NCBI RefSeq assembly: GCF_002086115.1
Contig: NZ_MVHJ01000008.1
Span: 1 to 64,000 of the forward strand
Direction of reading: 5' to 3'
From: Mycolicibacterium bacteremicum
GTDB taxonomy: Bacteria > Actinomycetota > Actinomycetes > Mycobacteriales > Mycobacteriaceae
DNA length: 64,000 nt
Both the position numbers and the translations under genes were made by a program. The notes below the pieces were generated by a model, which saw only the letters and a program-made list of their open reading frames with translations, did not search any database and was not told the DNA's origin. Shown here in pieces: positions 9,646 through 20,338 of the stretch. Positions within the stretch are counted from its first letter, which is position 1; each line of letters starts with the position of its first letter.

Positions 9646-10123
9646 GCTGATGATTCTCGTTGCGGCCGTGCTGCTTTCGGCGTGCGGATCGCCCGCCGCC
9701 GACGAGCGTCCGATGGCCGAGCAGGTGTCGATCCACGATCAGTGGGCCGCCGCCACCGATGACGGCATGGCGGCGATGTTCGGGTCGCTGACCAACGACG
9801 GCGACCGCGAGGCGCGGATCACCTATGGCACCTCGCCCGCGGCGAACATCATCGAGATGCACGAGGTGGTGGGCGAGTCCGGCAGTAAGACCATGCGACC
9901 CAAGGACGGCGGATTCGTCATAGCCGGCGGCGGCAGTCACGACCTGGTCCCCGGCGGGGATCACGTGATGTTGATGGACCTCACCGGACCGCTGTCGCCG
10001 GGTACCGATGTCACCGTCACATTGGTCTTCGAGGACGGCTCCTCGCTGCCCGTCACCGCGCAGGTCCGCGATTTCGCCGGTGCCAACGAGGAATACCAGC
10101 CCGGCCACGGCAGCCATGGTTGA
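9638..10123 (+). CDS. PCu(A)C-type periplasmic copper chaperone lipoprotein
   Basis: 161 residues. Signal peptide with lipobox LSAC (Cys16), then a PCu(A)C domain with the copper ligands His75, Met86, His109 and Met111 in the H-X10-M-X22-H-X-M arrangement. Such proteins carry Cu(I) to cytochrome oxidase or, in Streptomyces, to a DyP/Sco/ECuC pathway. The start overlaps the PepSY gene and the end overlaps the DyP gene, so all three are coupled. The C-terminus ends in GHGSHG, two extra His that may help bind metal. Confidence 0.92.
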   Translation: MRKLMILVAAVLLSACGSPAADERPMAEQVSIHDQWAAATDDGMAAMFGSLTNDGDREARITYGTSPAANIIEMHEVVGESGSKTMRPKDGGFVIAGGGSHDLVPGGDHVMLMDLTGPLSPGTDVTVTLVFEDGSSLPVTAQVRDFAGANEEYQPGHGSHG

Positions 10124-11306
10124 GGTGAACCGGCGGCGCCTGCTGACCGGGGGCGCCGCCGCGCTGGCCGCGGGCGCCGCGCTGACCCGGTGCGGCGCAG
10201 CACAATCCGCCACCGTCGAGGGCTTCGGTGGCGCCGTGGAGCCCTTCCACGGCGCCCACCAGTCAGGTATCGCCACGCCGGCGCAGGCGCACGCGTTGTT
10301 CGTCGCACTCGACCTGCGCGACGAGCCGGGACGTAGCCCGCGCGAGACGCTGACCGCGGTGCTGCGGTTGTGGAGTGCCGATGCCGCCCGGCTGACCCAG
10401 GGGCGCCCGGCGCTGGCCGACACCGAACCCGAGCTGGCGTTGCGGCCGGCCCGGCTGACGGTCAGTGTCGGTCTCGGCCCGGCGGTGTTCGATCGGATCG
10501 GGTTGGCGCACCGGAAGCCACCCACCGCGATCGACCTGCCGGCGTTCTCCACCGACCGACTGGAGCGGGCGTTCGTCGGCGGCGATGTGCTGCTGCAGAT
10601 CTGCGCCGACGATCCGATGGTGGTCGCACATGCCAGCCGGGTGTTGCTCAAGAACGTGCGGGCGATGACCGTGCAGCGCTGGCGGCAGCGCGGGTTCCGC
10701 AATGCGCACGGCGCCGACGCATCCGGGTCCACCATGCGCAACGTGATGGGTCAGGTCGACGGCACCGCGAACCTGCGCACCCCTGCCGAGTTCGCCCGGC
10801 ACGTGTGGGATGACGGGGCGGCCCAACCGTGGTTCGCCGGCGGGACCATCCTGGTGCTGCGCCGGGTGCGCGCGGAGCTGGACACCTGGGACGAGTTGGA
10901 CCGGGCCAGCAAGGAATTCGCGGTGGGCCGCCGGCTGGACACCGGTGCACCTCTGACCGGAGCCCGGGAGGACGACGCGCCCGATCTGGCCGCCCAGGTC
11001 AACGGCATCCCGGTGATCCCGCCGAACTCGCATATCGCGCTGGCGCATCACCGCACCGAGGACGAGCGATTCCTGCGCCGGCCGTACAACTACGACGATC
11101 CGCCGCCGGCCGGGGTGACCACCGACAGCGGGCTGGTGTTCGCGTGTTACCTGGCCGACCCGGCGCGGCAGTTCGTCCCGGTGCAGGAACGGTTGGCGCA
11201 GGCGGATGCGATGAACCAGTGGATCACCACGGTCGGCTCGGCGACATTCGCCATGCTGCCCGGGGTGGCCGAGGGCGGCTGGCTGGGTCAGGGGTTGCTG
11301 GCCTGA
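10116..11306 (+). CDS. Second Tat-exported DyP-type peroxidase, linked to copper chaperone
   Basis: 396 residues from an ATG overlapping the chaperone stop. Twin-arginine signal NRRRLLTGGAAALAAG ending near Cys25. DyP fold with the GQVDGTANLRT motif (GxxDG at 212-216). It is clearly different from EfeB upstream, with only the scaffold residues shared. The gene order chaperone then DyP recalls the dtpA-ecuC-sco cluster of Streptomyces lividans, where a DyP (DtpA) acts as a Cu(I) oxidase; that role here is inference. It ends ten bases from the convergent mazG. Confidence 0.9.
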   Translation: MVEVNRRRLLTGGAAALAAGAALTRCGAAQSATVEGFGGAVEPFHGAHQSGIATPAQAHALFVALDLRDEPGRSPRETLTAVLRLWSADAARLTQGRPALADTEPELALRPARLTVSVGLGPAVFDRIGLAHRKPPTAIDLPAFSTDRLERAFVGGDVLLQICADDPMVVAHASRVLLKNVRAMTVQRWRQRGFRNAHGADASGSTMRNVMGQVDGTANLRTPAEFARHVWDDGAAQPWFAGGTILVLRRVRAELDTWDELDRASKEFAVGRRLDTGAPLTGAREDDAPDLAAQVNGIPVIPPNSHIALAHHRTEDERFLRRPYNYDDPPPAGVTTDSGLVFACYLADPARQFVPVQERLAQADAMNQWITTVGSATFAMLPGVAEGGWLGQGLLA

Positions 11307-11316
11307 TCACGAGCGG

Positions 11317-12240
11317 TCAGGCAGGCCAGTGCGCGCGCCACTCATCGGCGCCGATGGGCTGCGGCGGGGTCGAGCCGATGGTGTCGGAGCCGCGGGCCGC
11401 CCGGACCGCCTGCTCGGCGGCGCGCACGGTGTCCATGAACGCCAACGTCGCCGTGCGCAAGAGGTTCTCGGCGTCGGTATCCGGCCCGATGCGCACCTCA
11501 CGCAGCGTGTCGGGAATCAACTCGTCGGGCAGTCCCGCACCCGCCGCCCGCTCGAGCACCTTCTGGGTCAGGGCGAGTGCGGGCTGGCCGGTCGGTACGT
11601 CATCCATGCAGGAGTCGCGCACCTTCTCGGCCAGCTTGCGTTCCTCCCATTGCGCCAACTGCTCGGCAAGCGACACCGACTCGCCGGCCAGCACCCCGGC
11701 GGCACGGTTGCCGAGCTTGCGCACCAGCGCGTCGGCCACATCGTCGATGTCGAACGGATGCTCGGGTGCGTCCTGGGCGATGCGGGCGTGGAAAAGCACC
11801 TGCAGCAACACATCTCCGAGCTCGGTCCGCAGCTCCTCGGCGTCGCCGCTGCGCATTGCGTCGAACAGCTCGTAGGTTTCCTCCAGCAGATACCGGCGCA
11901 GCGAGTCGTGGGTCTGCTCGCTCTCCCACGGACCGTCGGTGCGCAACCGGTCCATGATCGCGACCGCGTCGACCAGGCGCTCCCCGACCTGCGGGCTCGG
12001 CGCCGCGATCAGCGTGGCACCGGCGGCCAGCCGGGCCTTCACCTCGGGATGCTCCGGGTCCGAGGACAGCAGCACCGGCGCGGGTTCGGAGCCGTCGCTG
12101 AACACCGGCCGCGCCGACGGCAGCGACCACGGCACCTTGATCGGCATCTCCTCGGTGTACTGCACCTGCCCGGCCAGCAGCGCGACGGCCTCCACCGGCA
12201 CCAGCGAGGGCCGGCGCGGGTCCACCAGGACGACCGTCAC
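11317..12240 (-). CDS. mazG: MazG nucleoside triphosphate pyrophosphohydrolase
   Basis: 307 residues from a GTG at 12240 that overlaps the mfd stop (gtga). The C-terminal MazG domain shows [10 protein letters not shown] followed by [16 protein letters not shown], the EExxE...ExxD metal set. The N-terminal third is the tetrapyrrole-methylase-derived extension found in mycobacterial MazG. The enzyme hydrolyses (d)NTPs, including oxidised ones, to monophosphates. Convergent with the DyP gene. Confidence 0.93.
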   Translation of the reverse strand: MTVVLVDPRRPSLVPVEAVALLAGQVQYTEEMPIKVPWSLPSARPVFSDGSEPAPVLLSSDPEHPEVKARLAAGATLIAAPSPQVGERLVDAVAIMDRLRTDGPWESEQTHDSLRRYLLEETYELFDAMRSGDAEELRTELGDVLLQVLFHARIAQDAPEHPFDIDDVADALVRKLGNRAAGVLAGESVSLAEQLAQWEERKLAEKVRDSCMDDVPTGQPALALTQKVLERAAGAGLPDELIPDTLREVRIGPDTDAENLLRTATLAFMDTVRAAEQAVRAARGSDTIGSTPPQPIGADEWRAHWPA

Positions 12241-15200
12241 CTGGTCCCCCCGACCTCGGAAGCCGCAGCGCCACCGGTGATGTCGACCTCGTCGGCGGGG
12301 CGGCCGTCCAGCGCGAGCAGCATGCCCGCCACGGCCTGCAACAGCTCCAGGTCGCGGATCCGCGGTGCGCCGACCCCGCTGCCGGCCCGCGGGATCGGGA
12401 TCTGCACGGTCGAGGTGGTGGCCCGGTATGCCGCACCCGGATAGATCCGCTTCAGCCGCATCTGACCGGAGTCGAGCAGGGTCAGCGGCGAGACCTTCAG
12501 CGTGGTGTCGGACACGGTGGACACCTCGGTGACGCCGTACTCGCGGCACAGCAGCCGCAACCGGGCGACCGCCACCAGTCGCAGCGCGGCCTCGGGCAGC
12601 GGGCCGTAGCGGTCGACGAGTTCGTCGATGACGCGGGCGATCCCGGCATCGTCGGAGGCGGCGGCCAGCCGCCGGTAGGCCTCCAGGCGCAGCCGGTCGC
12701 TGGCGATGTAGTCCGGTGGCAGGTGCGCGTCCACCGGCAGGTCGATCCGGACGTCCTTCGGTTCCTCGTTGGCCACAACGGTTTTCCCGTCGACGGCCGC
12801 CCGGTAGGCCTCGACCGCCTCGCCCACCAGCCGCACGTACAGATCGAACCCGACCCCGGCGACGTGCCCGGACTGTTCGACACCCAGCACGTTGCCCGCC
12901 CCGCGGATCTCCAGGTCCTTCATCGCCACCGCCATACCGGCGCCCAGATCGTTGTTCTGGGCGATGGTGGCCAGCCGGTCGTGCGCGGTCTCGGTGAGCG
13001 GGATCTCGGGCGGGTACAGGAAATAGGCGTACCCGCGTTCGCGGCTGCGGCCCACCCGGCCACGCAGCTGGTGTAGCTGGGACAGCCCGAAGGTGTCCGC
13101 ACGCTCCACGATCAGGGTGTTGGCATTCGAGATGTCCAGTCCGGTCTCGACGATGGTGGTGCACACCAGGATGTCGAATTCACGGTTCCAGAAACCTTCG
13201 ACGGTCTTCTCCAGCGTCTCCTCGGCCATCTGCCCATGCGCCACCACGACGCGGGCCTCGGGCACCATCGCCTGCACCCGGGCCGCGGCCTGATCGATGG
13301 ACTTGACCCGGTTGTGGATGTAGAAGGCCTGCCCGTCGCGCAGGAGTTCGCGGCGCAGCGCGGCGGCGACCTGCTTGTCGTCGTGCGGGCCGACGTAGGT
13401 CAGCACCGGGAAGCGTTCCTCGGGCGGGGTCAGGATGGTCGACATCTCGCGGATACCGGCCAGGCTCATCTCCAGCGTGCGCGGGATCGGGGTGGCGCTC
13501 ATGGTCAGCACGTCGACATGGGTACGCAGGCTCTTGATGTGCTCCTTGTGCTCGACACCGAAGCGCTGTTCCTCGTCGACGATGACCAGTCCGAGGTCCT
13601 TCCAGCGCACCGCGGTCTGCAGCAGCCGGTGGGTGCCGATCACGACATCGACCGAGCCGTCGACCATTCCGTCCAGCACGGCCTTGGATTCGGCGGGGTC
13701 GGTAAACCGGGACAGCCCCTTCACGGTGACCGGGAAGCCGGCCATCCGGGCGGTGAAGGTCTGCAGATGCTGGTCGGCCAGCAGCGTCGTCGGCACCAGT
13801 ACCGCGACCTGCTTGCCGTCCTGCACCGCCTTGAACGCCGCCCGCACCGCGATCTCGGTCTTGCCGTAGCCGACGTCACCGCAGATCACCCGGTCCATCG
13901 GGACCGGCTTCTCCATATCGGCCTTGACCTCGGTGATGGCGGTCATCTGGTCCATGGTCTCGGTGAAGCCGAACGCATCCTCCATCTCGGCCTGCCACGG
14001 GGTGTCCGGACCGAACGCGTGCCCGGGTGCGGCCTGCCGCTTGGCGTACAGCGAGACCAGCTCCCCGGCGATCTCGCGAACCGCCTTGCGGGCCTTGGTC
14101 TTCGTGTTGGTCCAGTCGCTGCCACCGAGCCGGCTCAGGGTGGGCGCCTGCCCACCGACGTAGCGCGACAGCTGATCCAGCGAGTCCATCGGCACGTACA
14201 GCTTGTCGGTGCCACCGCCGCGCTTGGCCGAGGCGTATTCCAGCACCAGGTATTCTCGCCGGGCCCCGCCGATCACCCGTTCGGTCATCTCCACGAACTT
14301 GCCGATGCCGTGCTGGTCGTGAACCACGAGGTCGCCGGCGGTGAGCGCCAGCGGATCGACGACGTTGCGTCGTTTGGCGGCAAGGCGTTTGCCGTCGGTG
14401 GCCGCGACCCGGTTACCGGTCAGGTCGGTCTCGGTGATGACGACCAGGTTCGCCCCGGGGATGATCACCCCGTCGTGCAGGGGCCCCTTGAGCACCCCCA
14501 CCACGCCGGCGGTCGGCTGTGCGCCGGACTCCAACATCGTTGCGGGCGTGTCGGCTTCGCCGAGCTGCTCGACGACACGGTGCGCGGTGCCGGTACCCGG
14601 GGTGACCACCACCGCGTGACCACCGGTCGCGACGTGCGCGCGCAGCATCGCGAAGATCTCGTCGACCGCGTGCTGGCTGCGTGCGCTCGGCGCGGGGCGC
14701 ACATCGAGTTCGACTGCCGACTCGGTGGTGAGCTGGCTCAGCGTCCACCACCGGCCCGCGGCGGCGCGCACCTCGTCGAGCTCGCGGAATCCGGAGCCGC
14801 CCAACGACTCGACGTCGATCGGCGCGTCACCGCCGACGGCGGCCACCGACCAGGACGCCTCCAGGAATTCGCGGCCGGTGCGGATCAGGTCCGCGGCGCG
14901 GGAGCGCACCTTCTCCGGGTCGCACACCAGCACCGGGGTCCCGGCCGGCAGATGGCTGGTCAGCAGTGTCAGCTCATCGGGCTGCAGCACCGGCAGCAGC
15001 GCCTCCATACCGTCGACCGGGATGCCCTCGGCCAGCTTGGCCAGCATGTCCCCGATCGACCCAGCGATGGTGTTGTCGGTCTGGGGTTGGGCGTCGAGGA
15101 GCTGGGCCGCACGCTGGGTGACCTCGTCGGTGATCAGGATCTCGCGACAGGCCACCGCGTCGACCCGGCTGATCTCGATCTCGGTGATGGAGCGCTGATC

Positions 15201-15872
15201 GGCCACCGAGAACATCCGCATCTCGGACACCTCGTCGCCCCAGAACTCCACCCGCACAGGATGTTCGGCAGTCGGCGGGAAGATGTCCAGGATGCCGCCG
15301 CGGACCGCGAACTCCCCGCGCTTGGCGACCATGTCGACGCGGGTGTAGGCCAGCTCGACCAGCCGCGCGATGGTGTCGTCGAAGTCGGACTCGGCGCCGA
15401 CGGCCAGGGTGACCGGTTCGATGGCACCCAGGCCGGCCAGCATCGGCTGCAGCAGTGAGCGGGTGGTGGTGACCACCACCTGCAGCGGTGGCCCGAGGTG
15501 CTCGTCGTCCGGGCGGGCCAACCGGCGCAGCACCAGCATCCGGGCGCCGACGGTCTCCACACCGGGTGAGAGCCGCTCGTGCGGCAACGTCTCCCAGGAC
15601 GGGAACAGGGTGACGGCCTCGCCGAGCACCGCCTTGAGTTCGGCGGTCAGGTCATCGGCCTCGCGACCGGTCGCGGTGACGACCAGCAGCGGACCGGTGC
15701 GTGCCAGCGCGGCGGCGGTGAACAGGCGTGCGCTGGCCGGGCCGACCATCGCCAGCGAGTCCGGCCGGCCCTGCGCGCGGTCGATCAGGTCGACGAAGGT
15801 GGGCGAGGTGAGCGCCAGATCGACGAGCCCCGCGATCGGGATCTGGACATGAGTGTGCCCCGGTGCGGTCAT
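12237..15872 (-). CDS. mfd: Transcription-repair coupling factor
   Basis: 1211 residues from the ATG at 15872. The N-terminal UvrB-like region (about 1-480) is followed by the CarD-like RNA polymerase interaction domain ([16 protein letters not shown] near 505-520), an SF2 translocase with Walker [10 protein letters not shown] (near 664) and DEEQ box in VDEEQRFG (near 763), a second RecA lobe with [18 protein letters not shown], and the TRCF C-terminal domain. It removes stalled polymerase and recruits UvrA. It overlaps mazG by four bases. Confidence 0.97.
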   Translation of the reverse strand: MTAPGHTHVQIPIAGLVDLALTSPTFVDLIDRAQGRPDSLAMVGPASARLFTAAALARTGPLLVVTATGREADDLTAELKAVLGEAVTLFPSWETLPHERLSPGVETVGARMLVLRRLARPDDEHLGPPLQVVVTTTRSLLQPMLAGLGAIEPVTLAVGAESDFDDTIARLVELAYTRVDMVAKRGEFAVRGGILDIFPPTAEHPVRVEFWGDEVSEMRMFSVADQRSITEIEISRVDAVACREILITDEVTQRAAQLLDAQPQTDNTIAGSIGDMLAKLAEGIPVDGMEALLPVLQPDELTLLTSHLPAGTPVLVCDPEKVRSRAADLIRTGREFLEASWSVAAVGGDAPIDVESLGGSGFRELDEVRAAAGRWWTLSQLTTESAVELDVRPAPSARSQHAVDEIFAMLRAHVATGGHAVVVTPGTGTAHRVVEQLGEADTPATMLESGAQPTAGVVGVLKGPLHDGVIIPGANLVVITETDLTGNRVAATDGKRLAAKRRNVVDPLALTAGDLVVHDQHGIGKFVEMTERVIGGARREYLVLEYASAKRGGGTDKLYVPMDSLDQLSRYVGGQAPTLSRLGGSDWTNTKTKARKAVREIAGELVSLYAKRQAAPGHAFGPDTPWQAEMEDAFGFTETMDQMTAITEVKADMEKPVPMDRVICGDVGYGKTEIAVRAAFKAVQDGKQVAVLVPTTLLADQHLQTFTARMAGFPVTVKGLSRFTDPAESKAVLDGMVDGSVDVVIGTHRLLQTAVRWKDLGLVIVDEEQRFGVEHKEHIKSLRTHVDVLTMSATPIPRTLEMSLAGIREMSTILTPPEERFPVLTYVGPHDDKQVAAALRRELLRDGQAFYIHNRVKSIDQAAARVQAMVPEARVVVAHGQMAEETLEKTVEGFWNREFDILVCTTIVETGLDISNANTLIVERADTFGLSQLHQLRGRVGRSRERGYAYFLYPPEIPLTETAHDRLATIAQNNDLGAGMAVAMKDLEIRGAGNVLGVEQSGHVAGVGFDLYVRLVGEAVEAYRAAVDGKTVVANEEPKDVRIDLPVDAHLPPDYIASDRLRLEAYRRLAAASDDAGIARVIDELVDRYGPLPEAALRLVAVARLRLLCREYGVTEVSTVSDTTLKVSPLTLLDSGQMRLKRIYPGAAYRATTSTVQIPIPRAGSGVGAPRIRDLELLQAVAGMLLALDGRPADEVDITGGAAASEVGGTR

Positions 15873-15928
15873 GATGCATCCATGGTAGGCGCCGGTCGGT
15901 AGTGACCGACGTCGCGCCCGGGCGCGCG

Positions 15929-16564
15929 CTACTCCTCGTGCAGCTGCGGGTCGGACTCCAGATGCGTCAGCCCGTTCCACACCACGTTGACCACGTGTGC
16001 GGCGACCACTTCCTTCTTCGGCTCCCGGACGTCGAGCCACCACTGCGCGGTCATCGACACCGAGCCGACCAGTGCCTGGGCGTAGAGCGGGGCGAGGTCG
16101 GGGTCCAGCCCGCGGCGGGAGAAATCCCCGGCCAGGATGGAGGCCACCTGGTTGACGGCGTCGTTGAGCAGGGTGGCGTAGGTACCCGAGGTGATGGCGG
16201 CCGGTGAATCGCGGATCAGGATCCGGAATCCGTCGGTGTGTTCCTCGACGTAGGTCAACAACGCCAGCGCGACCCGCTCGACCCGGACCCGCGAGCGGTT
16301 GTTGGTCAGCGAGGATGTGATGCCGTCGAGCAGTGCGGACATCTCCCGGTCGACGACGACGGCGTAGAGGCCCTCCTTGCCGCCGAAGTGCTCGTACACC
16401 ACGGGTTTGGAGACGTTGGCGCGCTGGGCGATCTCCTCGATGGAGGTGCCGTCGAAACCCCGTTCGGCAAACAGCGACTTGGCGATCTCGATGAGCTGCT
16501 GGCGGCGTTCGCTGCCGGTCATCCGGGCGCGCGGCGCGCGGACGTCTTTTTCGGGAGCTGCCAC
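15929..16564 (-). CDS. TetR-family transcriptional regulator (Rv1019-like)
   Basis: 211 residues. The N-terminal helix-turn-helix covers [47 protein letters not shown] in two overlapping halves (about residues 20-65). The C-terminal ligand domain ends with the W-rich [16 protein letters not shown] segment. The GTG start is seven bases after a TAGGCT -10 box on the same strand, so the gene is probably leaderless. It sits between mfd and tRNA-Gln as in M. tuberculosis. The ligand is unknown. Confidence 0.87.
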   Translation of the reverse strand: MAAPEKDVRAPRARMTGSERRQQLIEIAKSLFAERGFDGTSIEEIAQRANVSKPVVYEHFGGKEGLYAVVVDREMSALLDGITSSLTNNRSRVRVERVALALLTYVEEHTDGFRILIRDSPAAITSGTYATLLNDAVNQVASILAGDFSRRGLDPDLAPLYAQALVGSVSMTAQWWLDVREPKKEVVAAHVVNVVWNGLTHLESDPQLHEE

Positions 16565-16571
16565 GACGGCC

Positions 16572-16577
16572 AGCCTA
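16572..16577 (-). promoter_or_regulatory. Leaderless -10 box of the TetR gene
   Basis: TAGGCT on the minus strand with seven bases to the GTG at 16564. Confidence 0.5.
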
Positions 16578-16589
16578 GTCGGCTTGCAC

Positions 16590-16595
16590 TAGAGT
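16590..16595 (+). promoter_or_regulatory. -10 box of tRNA-Gln
   Basis: TAGAGT, about 14 bases before the mature 5' end of the tRNA; gives a short 5' leader for RNase P. Confidence 0.4.
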
Positions 16596-16609
16596 CTCGG
16601 GATGATCGG

Positions 16610-16681
16610 TCCGTCGTGGTGTAATCGGCAGCACCTCTGATTTTGGTTCAGATAGTTCAGGTTCGAGTCCTGGCGACGGAG
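16610..16681 (+). tRNA. tRNA-Gln (anticodon TTG)
   Basis: A 72-base cloverleaf. The acceptor arm TCCGTCG pairs with CGACGGA, the anticodon stem TCTGA/TCAGA encloses the loop TTTTGGT with anticodon TTG, and the T arm contains GGTTCGAGTCC. The discriminator base is G. The CCA is not encoded. Confidence 0.95.
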
Positions 16682-16765
16682 CTCAACTGCCGCGAGCGAC
16701 CTTAAACCGACAGCGTCGACGGTGTGTCCGCGGGCAGGCACTCCTCGGTCGCGGAGGAGGAAGAC

Positions 16766-18199
16766 GTGTCCAGCACCGAAACAGCCGTGATCATCCTGGC
16801 CGCGGGCGCGGGCACCCGGATGCGCTCGGCCATCCCGAAGGTGCTGCACCCGCTGGGCGGGCGCAGCATGCTGGCCCACACCCTGCACGCGGTCGCCGCG
16901 CTGACCCCGCAGCACGTCGTGGTGGTGGTGGGCCACGGTCGCGAGCAGGTCAGCGCGGAGGTGCAGCGGGTCAACAGCACCGCGGTGGCCGTCGTACAGG
17001 AGGAGCAGCTGGGCACCGGGCATGCCGTGACCGTCGGGCTGACCGGGCTGCCCGAGGACTTCGCCGGCACCGTCGTCGTCACCACCGCCGACGTCCCGCT
17101 GCTCGACGGGCCGACGCTGGCCGGCCTGACCGCGACGCATGCCGACGCCGGCGCGACCATCCTGACCACCACCCTGGCCGACCCCACCGGTTACGGCCGG
17201 ATCATCCGCGACGGCGAGGGCGCGGTCACCGCGATCGTCGAGCACGCCGACGCCGATGCCGCGCAGCGCGCCGTCGCCGAGATCAACTCCGGGGTCTACG
17301 CGTTCGACGCCGCCGCGCTGCGCGCGGCGCTGACCCGGCTGCGCACCGACAACGCCCAGGGTGAGCTGTACCTCACCGATGCGATCGCGCTGATCCGCGA
17401 GCAGGGCCTGCCGGTGCAGGCCCAACACGTCGCCGACACCGCGCTGGTGTCCGGCGTCAACGACCGGGTTCAGCTCGCCGCACTGGGCGCCGAGCTGAAC
17501 CGGCGCACCATCGTCGCCCACCAGCGGGCGGGGGTCACCGTCACCGACCCGGCCACCACCTGGATCGACGTCGAGGTGGAGATCGGCCCGGACACCGTCA
17601 TCGCCCCCGGCACCCAGCTGCTCGGGCCCACCGCGATCGGCGCGAACTGCATCATCGGCCCGGACACCACCCTGACCGCGATGGAGGTCGGCGACGGCGC
17701 CACCGTCATCCGCACCCACGGCGAGCTGTCGGTGATCGGCGCCGGCGCGACCGTCGGGCCGTTCACCTATCTGCGCCCGGGCACCACGCTGGGCGCGCGG
17801 GGCAAGCTCGGCGCGTTCGTCGAGACGAAGAACTCGACCATCGGGGCGGGCACCAAGGTGCCGCACCTGACCTATGTCGGGGACGCCGACATCGGCGAGC
17901 ACAGCAATATCGGCGCCTCCAGCGTCTTCGTCAACTACGACGGCGAGACCAAGCGCCGCACCACCATCGGATCGCATGTCCGGACCGGTTCGGACACCAT
18001 GTTCGTGGCGCCGGTGACCGTCGGCGACGGTGCCTACACCGGGGCCGGGACGGTGCTGCGCGACGATGTCCCGCCCGGCGCGCTGGCCGTCTCGGACAAT
18101 GCGCAACGCACCATCGAGGGCTGGGTGCTGCGCAAGCGCCCAGCAAGTGCCTCCGCCGAAGCCGCCCGAAAGGCCGGGGCACCCGAACCCGACGCCTGA
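16766..18199 (+). CDS. glmU: Bifunctional GlmU: GlcN-1-P acetyltransferase / GlcNAc-1-P uridyltransferase
   Basis: 477 residues from a GTG five bases after GGAGGAGG (an upstream in-frame ATG at 16724 lacks this). The N-terminal pyrophosphorylase domain begins with [20 protein letters not shown] and has [11 protein letters not shown]. The C-terminal left-handed beta-helix carries the acetyltransferase signature including [26 protein letters not shown] and [10 protein letters not shown]. It makes UDP-GlcNAc for peptidoglycan and arabinogalactan linker synthesis. It precedes prs. Confidence 0.97.
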   Translation: MSSTETAVIILAAGAGTRMRSAIPKVLHPLGGRSMLAHTLHAVAALTPQHVVVVVGHGREQVSAEVQRVNSTAVAVVQEEQLGTGHAVTVGLTGLPEDFAGTVVVTTADVPLLDGPTLAGLTATHADAGATILTTTLADPTGYGRIIRDGEGAVTAIVEHADADAAQRAVAEINSGVYAFDAAALRAALTRLRTDNAQGELYLTDAIALIREQGLPVQAQHVADTALVSGVNDRVQLAALGAELNRRTIVAHQRAGVTVTDPATTWIDVEVEIGPDTVIAPGTQLLGPTAIGANCIIGPDTTLTAMEVGDGATVIRTHGELSVIGAGATVGPFTYLRPGTTLGARGKLGAFVETKNSTIGAGTKVPHLTYVGDADIGEHSNIGASSVFVNYDGETKRRTTIGSHVRTGSDTMFVAPVTVGDGAYTGAGTVLRDDVPPGALAVSDNAQRTIEGWVLRKRPASASAEAARKAGAPEPDA

Positions 18200-18305
18200 T
18201 GTTGGCAATCCGGTAACCCGGGGGCGCGCTCCGGTTACTGGCCCGTACGATTGCCCCGTATCGATCCCCGACCGGCTGGAACGCCGAACCGCGGAGGCAC
18301 CACGC

Positions 18306-19286
18306 ATGAGCCACGACTGGACCGACAACCGCAAGAACCTGATGCTGTTCTCCGGCCGGGCGCACCCCGAGCTGGCCGAGCAGGTGGCCAAGGAACTCGA
18401 CGTCCCGGTGACCGCGCAGACCGCGCGGGACTTCGCCAACGGCGAGATCTTCGTCCGCTTCGACGAGTCGGTCCGTGGATCCGACGCCTTCGTGCTGCAG
18501 AGCCATCCGGCGCCGCTGAACCAGTGGCTGATGGAACAGCTGCTGATGATCGACGCGCTCAAGCGCGGCAGCGCGAAGCGGATCACCGCGATCCTGCCGT
18601 TCTATCCGTACGCCCGGCAGGACAAGAAGCACCGCGGCCGCGAACCGATCTCGGCCCGCCTGGTCGCCGATCTGTACAAGACCGCCGGCGCCGACCGCAT
18701 CGTGACCGTCGATCTGCACACCGATCAGATCCAGGGCTTCTTCGACGGCCCGGTCGATCACATGCGCGCCCAGAAGCTGCTGACCGGTTACATCGCGGAG
18801 AACTACGCCGATGCCGACAAGGTCGTCGTCTCCCCCGACTCGGGCCGCGTCCGTGTCGCGGAGAAGTGGGCCGACTCCCTCGGTGGTGTGCCGCTGGCCT
18901 TCATCCACAAGACCCGTGACCCGCTGGTGCCCAACCAGGTGGTGTCCAACCGTGTCGTCGGCGATGTGAAGGGCAAGACCTGCATCCTCACCGACGACAT
19001 GATCGACACCGGCGGCACCATCGCCGGCGCGGTGAAGCTGCTCCGCCAGGACGGCGCCAAGGACGTGATCATCGCCGCCACCCACGGTGTGCTGTCCGAC
19101 CCGGCGGCCCAGCGTCTGGCCGACTGCGGCGCCCGCGAGGTCATCGTGACCAACACGCTGCCCATCGGCGAGGAGAAGCGCTTCCCGTCGCTGACGGTGT
19201 TGTCCATCGCCCCGTTGCTGGCCAACACCATCCGGGCGGTGTTCGACAACGGTTCGGTGACCGGGCTCTTCGACGGTTCCGCCTAG
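18306..19286 (+). CDS. prs: Ribose-phosphate pyrophosphokinase
   Basis: 326 residues, ATG seven bases after GGAGG. Makes PRPP from ribose-5-phosphate and ATP, feeding nucleotides, His, Trp and, in mycobacteria, decaprenyl-phosphoryl arabinose for the wall. Motifs: FANGEIFVRF, FYPYARQDKKH, the divalent metal site VTVDLHTDQIQGFF and the PRPP loop ILTDDMIDTGGT. Downstream of glmU, as in M. tuberculosis prsA (Rv1017c). Confidence 0.97.
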   Translation: MSHDWTDNRKNLMLFSGRAHPELAEQVAKELDVPVTAQTARDFANGEIFVRFDESVRGSDAFVLQSHPAPLNQWLMEQLLMIDALKRGSAKRITAILPFYPYARQDKKHRGREPISARLVADLYKTAGADRIVTVDLHTDQIQGFFDGPVDHMRAQKLLTGYIAENYADADKVVVSPDSGRVRVAEKWADSLGGVPLAFIHKTRDPLVPNQVVSNRVVGDVKGKTCILTDDMIDTGGTIAGAVKLLRQDGAKDVIIAATHGVLSDPAAQRLADCGAREVIVTNTLPIGEEKRFPSLTVLSIAPLLANTIRAVFDNGSVTGLFDGSA

Positions 19287-19314
19287 CGACGAGCGCGCCC
19301 GAGGAGTATCGGAC

Positions 19315-19659
19315 ATGGCGGCCGCCCGCATTCTGCACAACCCGAAGTGCTCGACCTCACGCAAGACCCTGGAAATGTTGCGCGACAACGGGATCGAGCC
19401 CGAAATCGTGCTGTACCTGAAGACCCCGCCGTCGCGCGACGAGCTGGTGCGGATGATCTCCGATGCCGGCATCGAGGTCCGCGCGGCGGTGCGCAAACGC
19501 GAATCGCTCTACGCCGAACTGCATCTGGCCGATGCCTCCGATGACGAACTGCTCGACGCCATGGTCGAACATCCGATCCTGATCGAGCGGCCGTTCGTCG
19601 TCACCGACAAGGGCACCCGACTGGCCCGCCCGATCGAGAACGTCCGCGACCTGTTGTGA
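19315..19659 (+). CDS. ArsC-family glutaredoxin-type arsenate reductase-like protein
   Basis: 114 residues, ATG behind GAGGAG. The ArsC/Spx fold has its catalytic Cys12 in HNPKCSTSRKT and the conserved Arg near the C-terminus (RLARPIENV). Family members reduce arsenate with glutathione or glutaredoxin, or act in other thiol chemistry; with no ars genes near, the physiological substrate is unclear. Its stop overlaps the lpqT start (gtga). Confidence 0.9.
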   Translation: MAAARILHNPKCSTSRKTLEMLRDNGIEPEIVLYLKTPPSRDELVRMISDAGIEVRAAVRKRESLYAELHLADASDDELLDAMVEHPILIERPFVVTDKGTRLARPIENVRDLL

Positions 19660-20324
19660 AGAGGTTCGCGGCGGCTGTTCTGGCGTGCCTGACGCTGGCC
19701 GGATGCGGCGAGGCGACCCCCGACTACCAGTCGCTGCTGTCCACCACGCCGGCCCGGCCCACCCAGGAGATGTCCGACGAGACGGTCCCGCTGTCGGCAT
19801 ACCTGGAGGGTGTCGGGGTCAAGGGTGAACCGGTGGCCCCGGAGAAGCTCACCGATCTGGCCGTCACCGTGCCCCGGCCCGAGGGCTGGCAGGACTACGT
19901 CAACACCAACATGGCACCGGGCACCCGGGTGATCGCCGACGGCGAGACCTACCCGACGGCGATGCTGATGGTGTTCACCCTCGACGGTGATTTCGATACC
20001 GCCGAGGCTCTCAAGCACGCCGACGTCGACGCCGAGGTGTCACCGAACTTCAAGAAGCTCAACGGTTCCCGGGACGACTTCAAGGGTTTCCCGTCCTCGA
20101 TGATCGAGGGCACCTATGAGATCAGCGGGCAGCGGATGCAGACCTACAACCGCATCGTCTTCGCCACCGGGACCCAGCCCAAGGCGCCCGCGCCGGGTCA
20201 GGCCGCACCCAAGGCCCAGAAGTACCTGGTGCAGTTCACGGTCACCAGCTTCGCCGACGATGCCCAGAAGGACGGTCCGGACATCGAGAAGATCATCTCG
20301 GGGTTCGACGTGCGGGCCACGTAG
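19656..20324 (+). CDS. lpqT: LpqT lipoprotein (LpqN/LpqT family)
   Basis: 222 residues. Lipobox LAGC with Cys17. The mature part contains the LpqN/LpqT features: TVPRPEGWQDY, TAMLMVFTLDGDFD, and a C-terminal VQFTVTSFADDA...II.GF strand-helix end. Exported to the outer face of the membrane or the mycomembrane; role unknown, although related LpqN proteins bind envelope-building partners. GTG start overlaps the arsC stop. A related lipoprotein occurs at 45101-45799. Confidence 0.9.
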   Translation: MKRFAAAVLACLTLAGCGEATPDYQSLLSTTPARPTQEMSDETVPLSAYLEGVGVKGEPVAPEKLTDLAVTVPRPEGWQDYVNTNMAPGTRVIADGETYPTAMLMVFTLDGDFDTAEALKHADVDAEVSPNFKKLNGSRDDFKGFPSSMIEGTYEISGQRMQTYNRIVFATGTQPKAPAPGQAAPKAQKYLVQFTVTSFADDAQKDGPDIEKIISGFDVRAT

Positions 20325-20325
20325 C

Positions 20326-20331
20326 TAGGGT
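20326..20331 (+). promoter_or_regulatory. Leaderless -10 box of the SDR gene
   Basis: TAGGGT, seven bases before the ATG at 20339, which settles that start over an upstream in-frame GTG at 20330. Confidence 0.55.
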
Positions 20332-20338
20332 GGCAGCC

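Noticed and set aside
13236-15458. 740-codon plus-strand frame over mfd
   Set aside because: Antisense to mfd, composition typical of a GC artefact.
18211-18240. GTAACC ... GGTTAC dyad between glmU and prs
   Set aside because: Imperfect and with uneven spacing; too weak to call an operator or terminator.
16589-18586. 665-codon minus-strand frame over glmU and tRNA-Gln
   Set aside because: It runs through a tRNA gene and glmU, with no recognisable domain.
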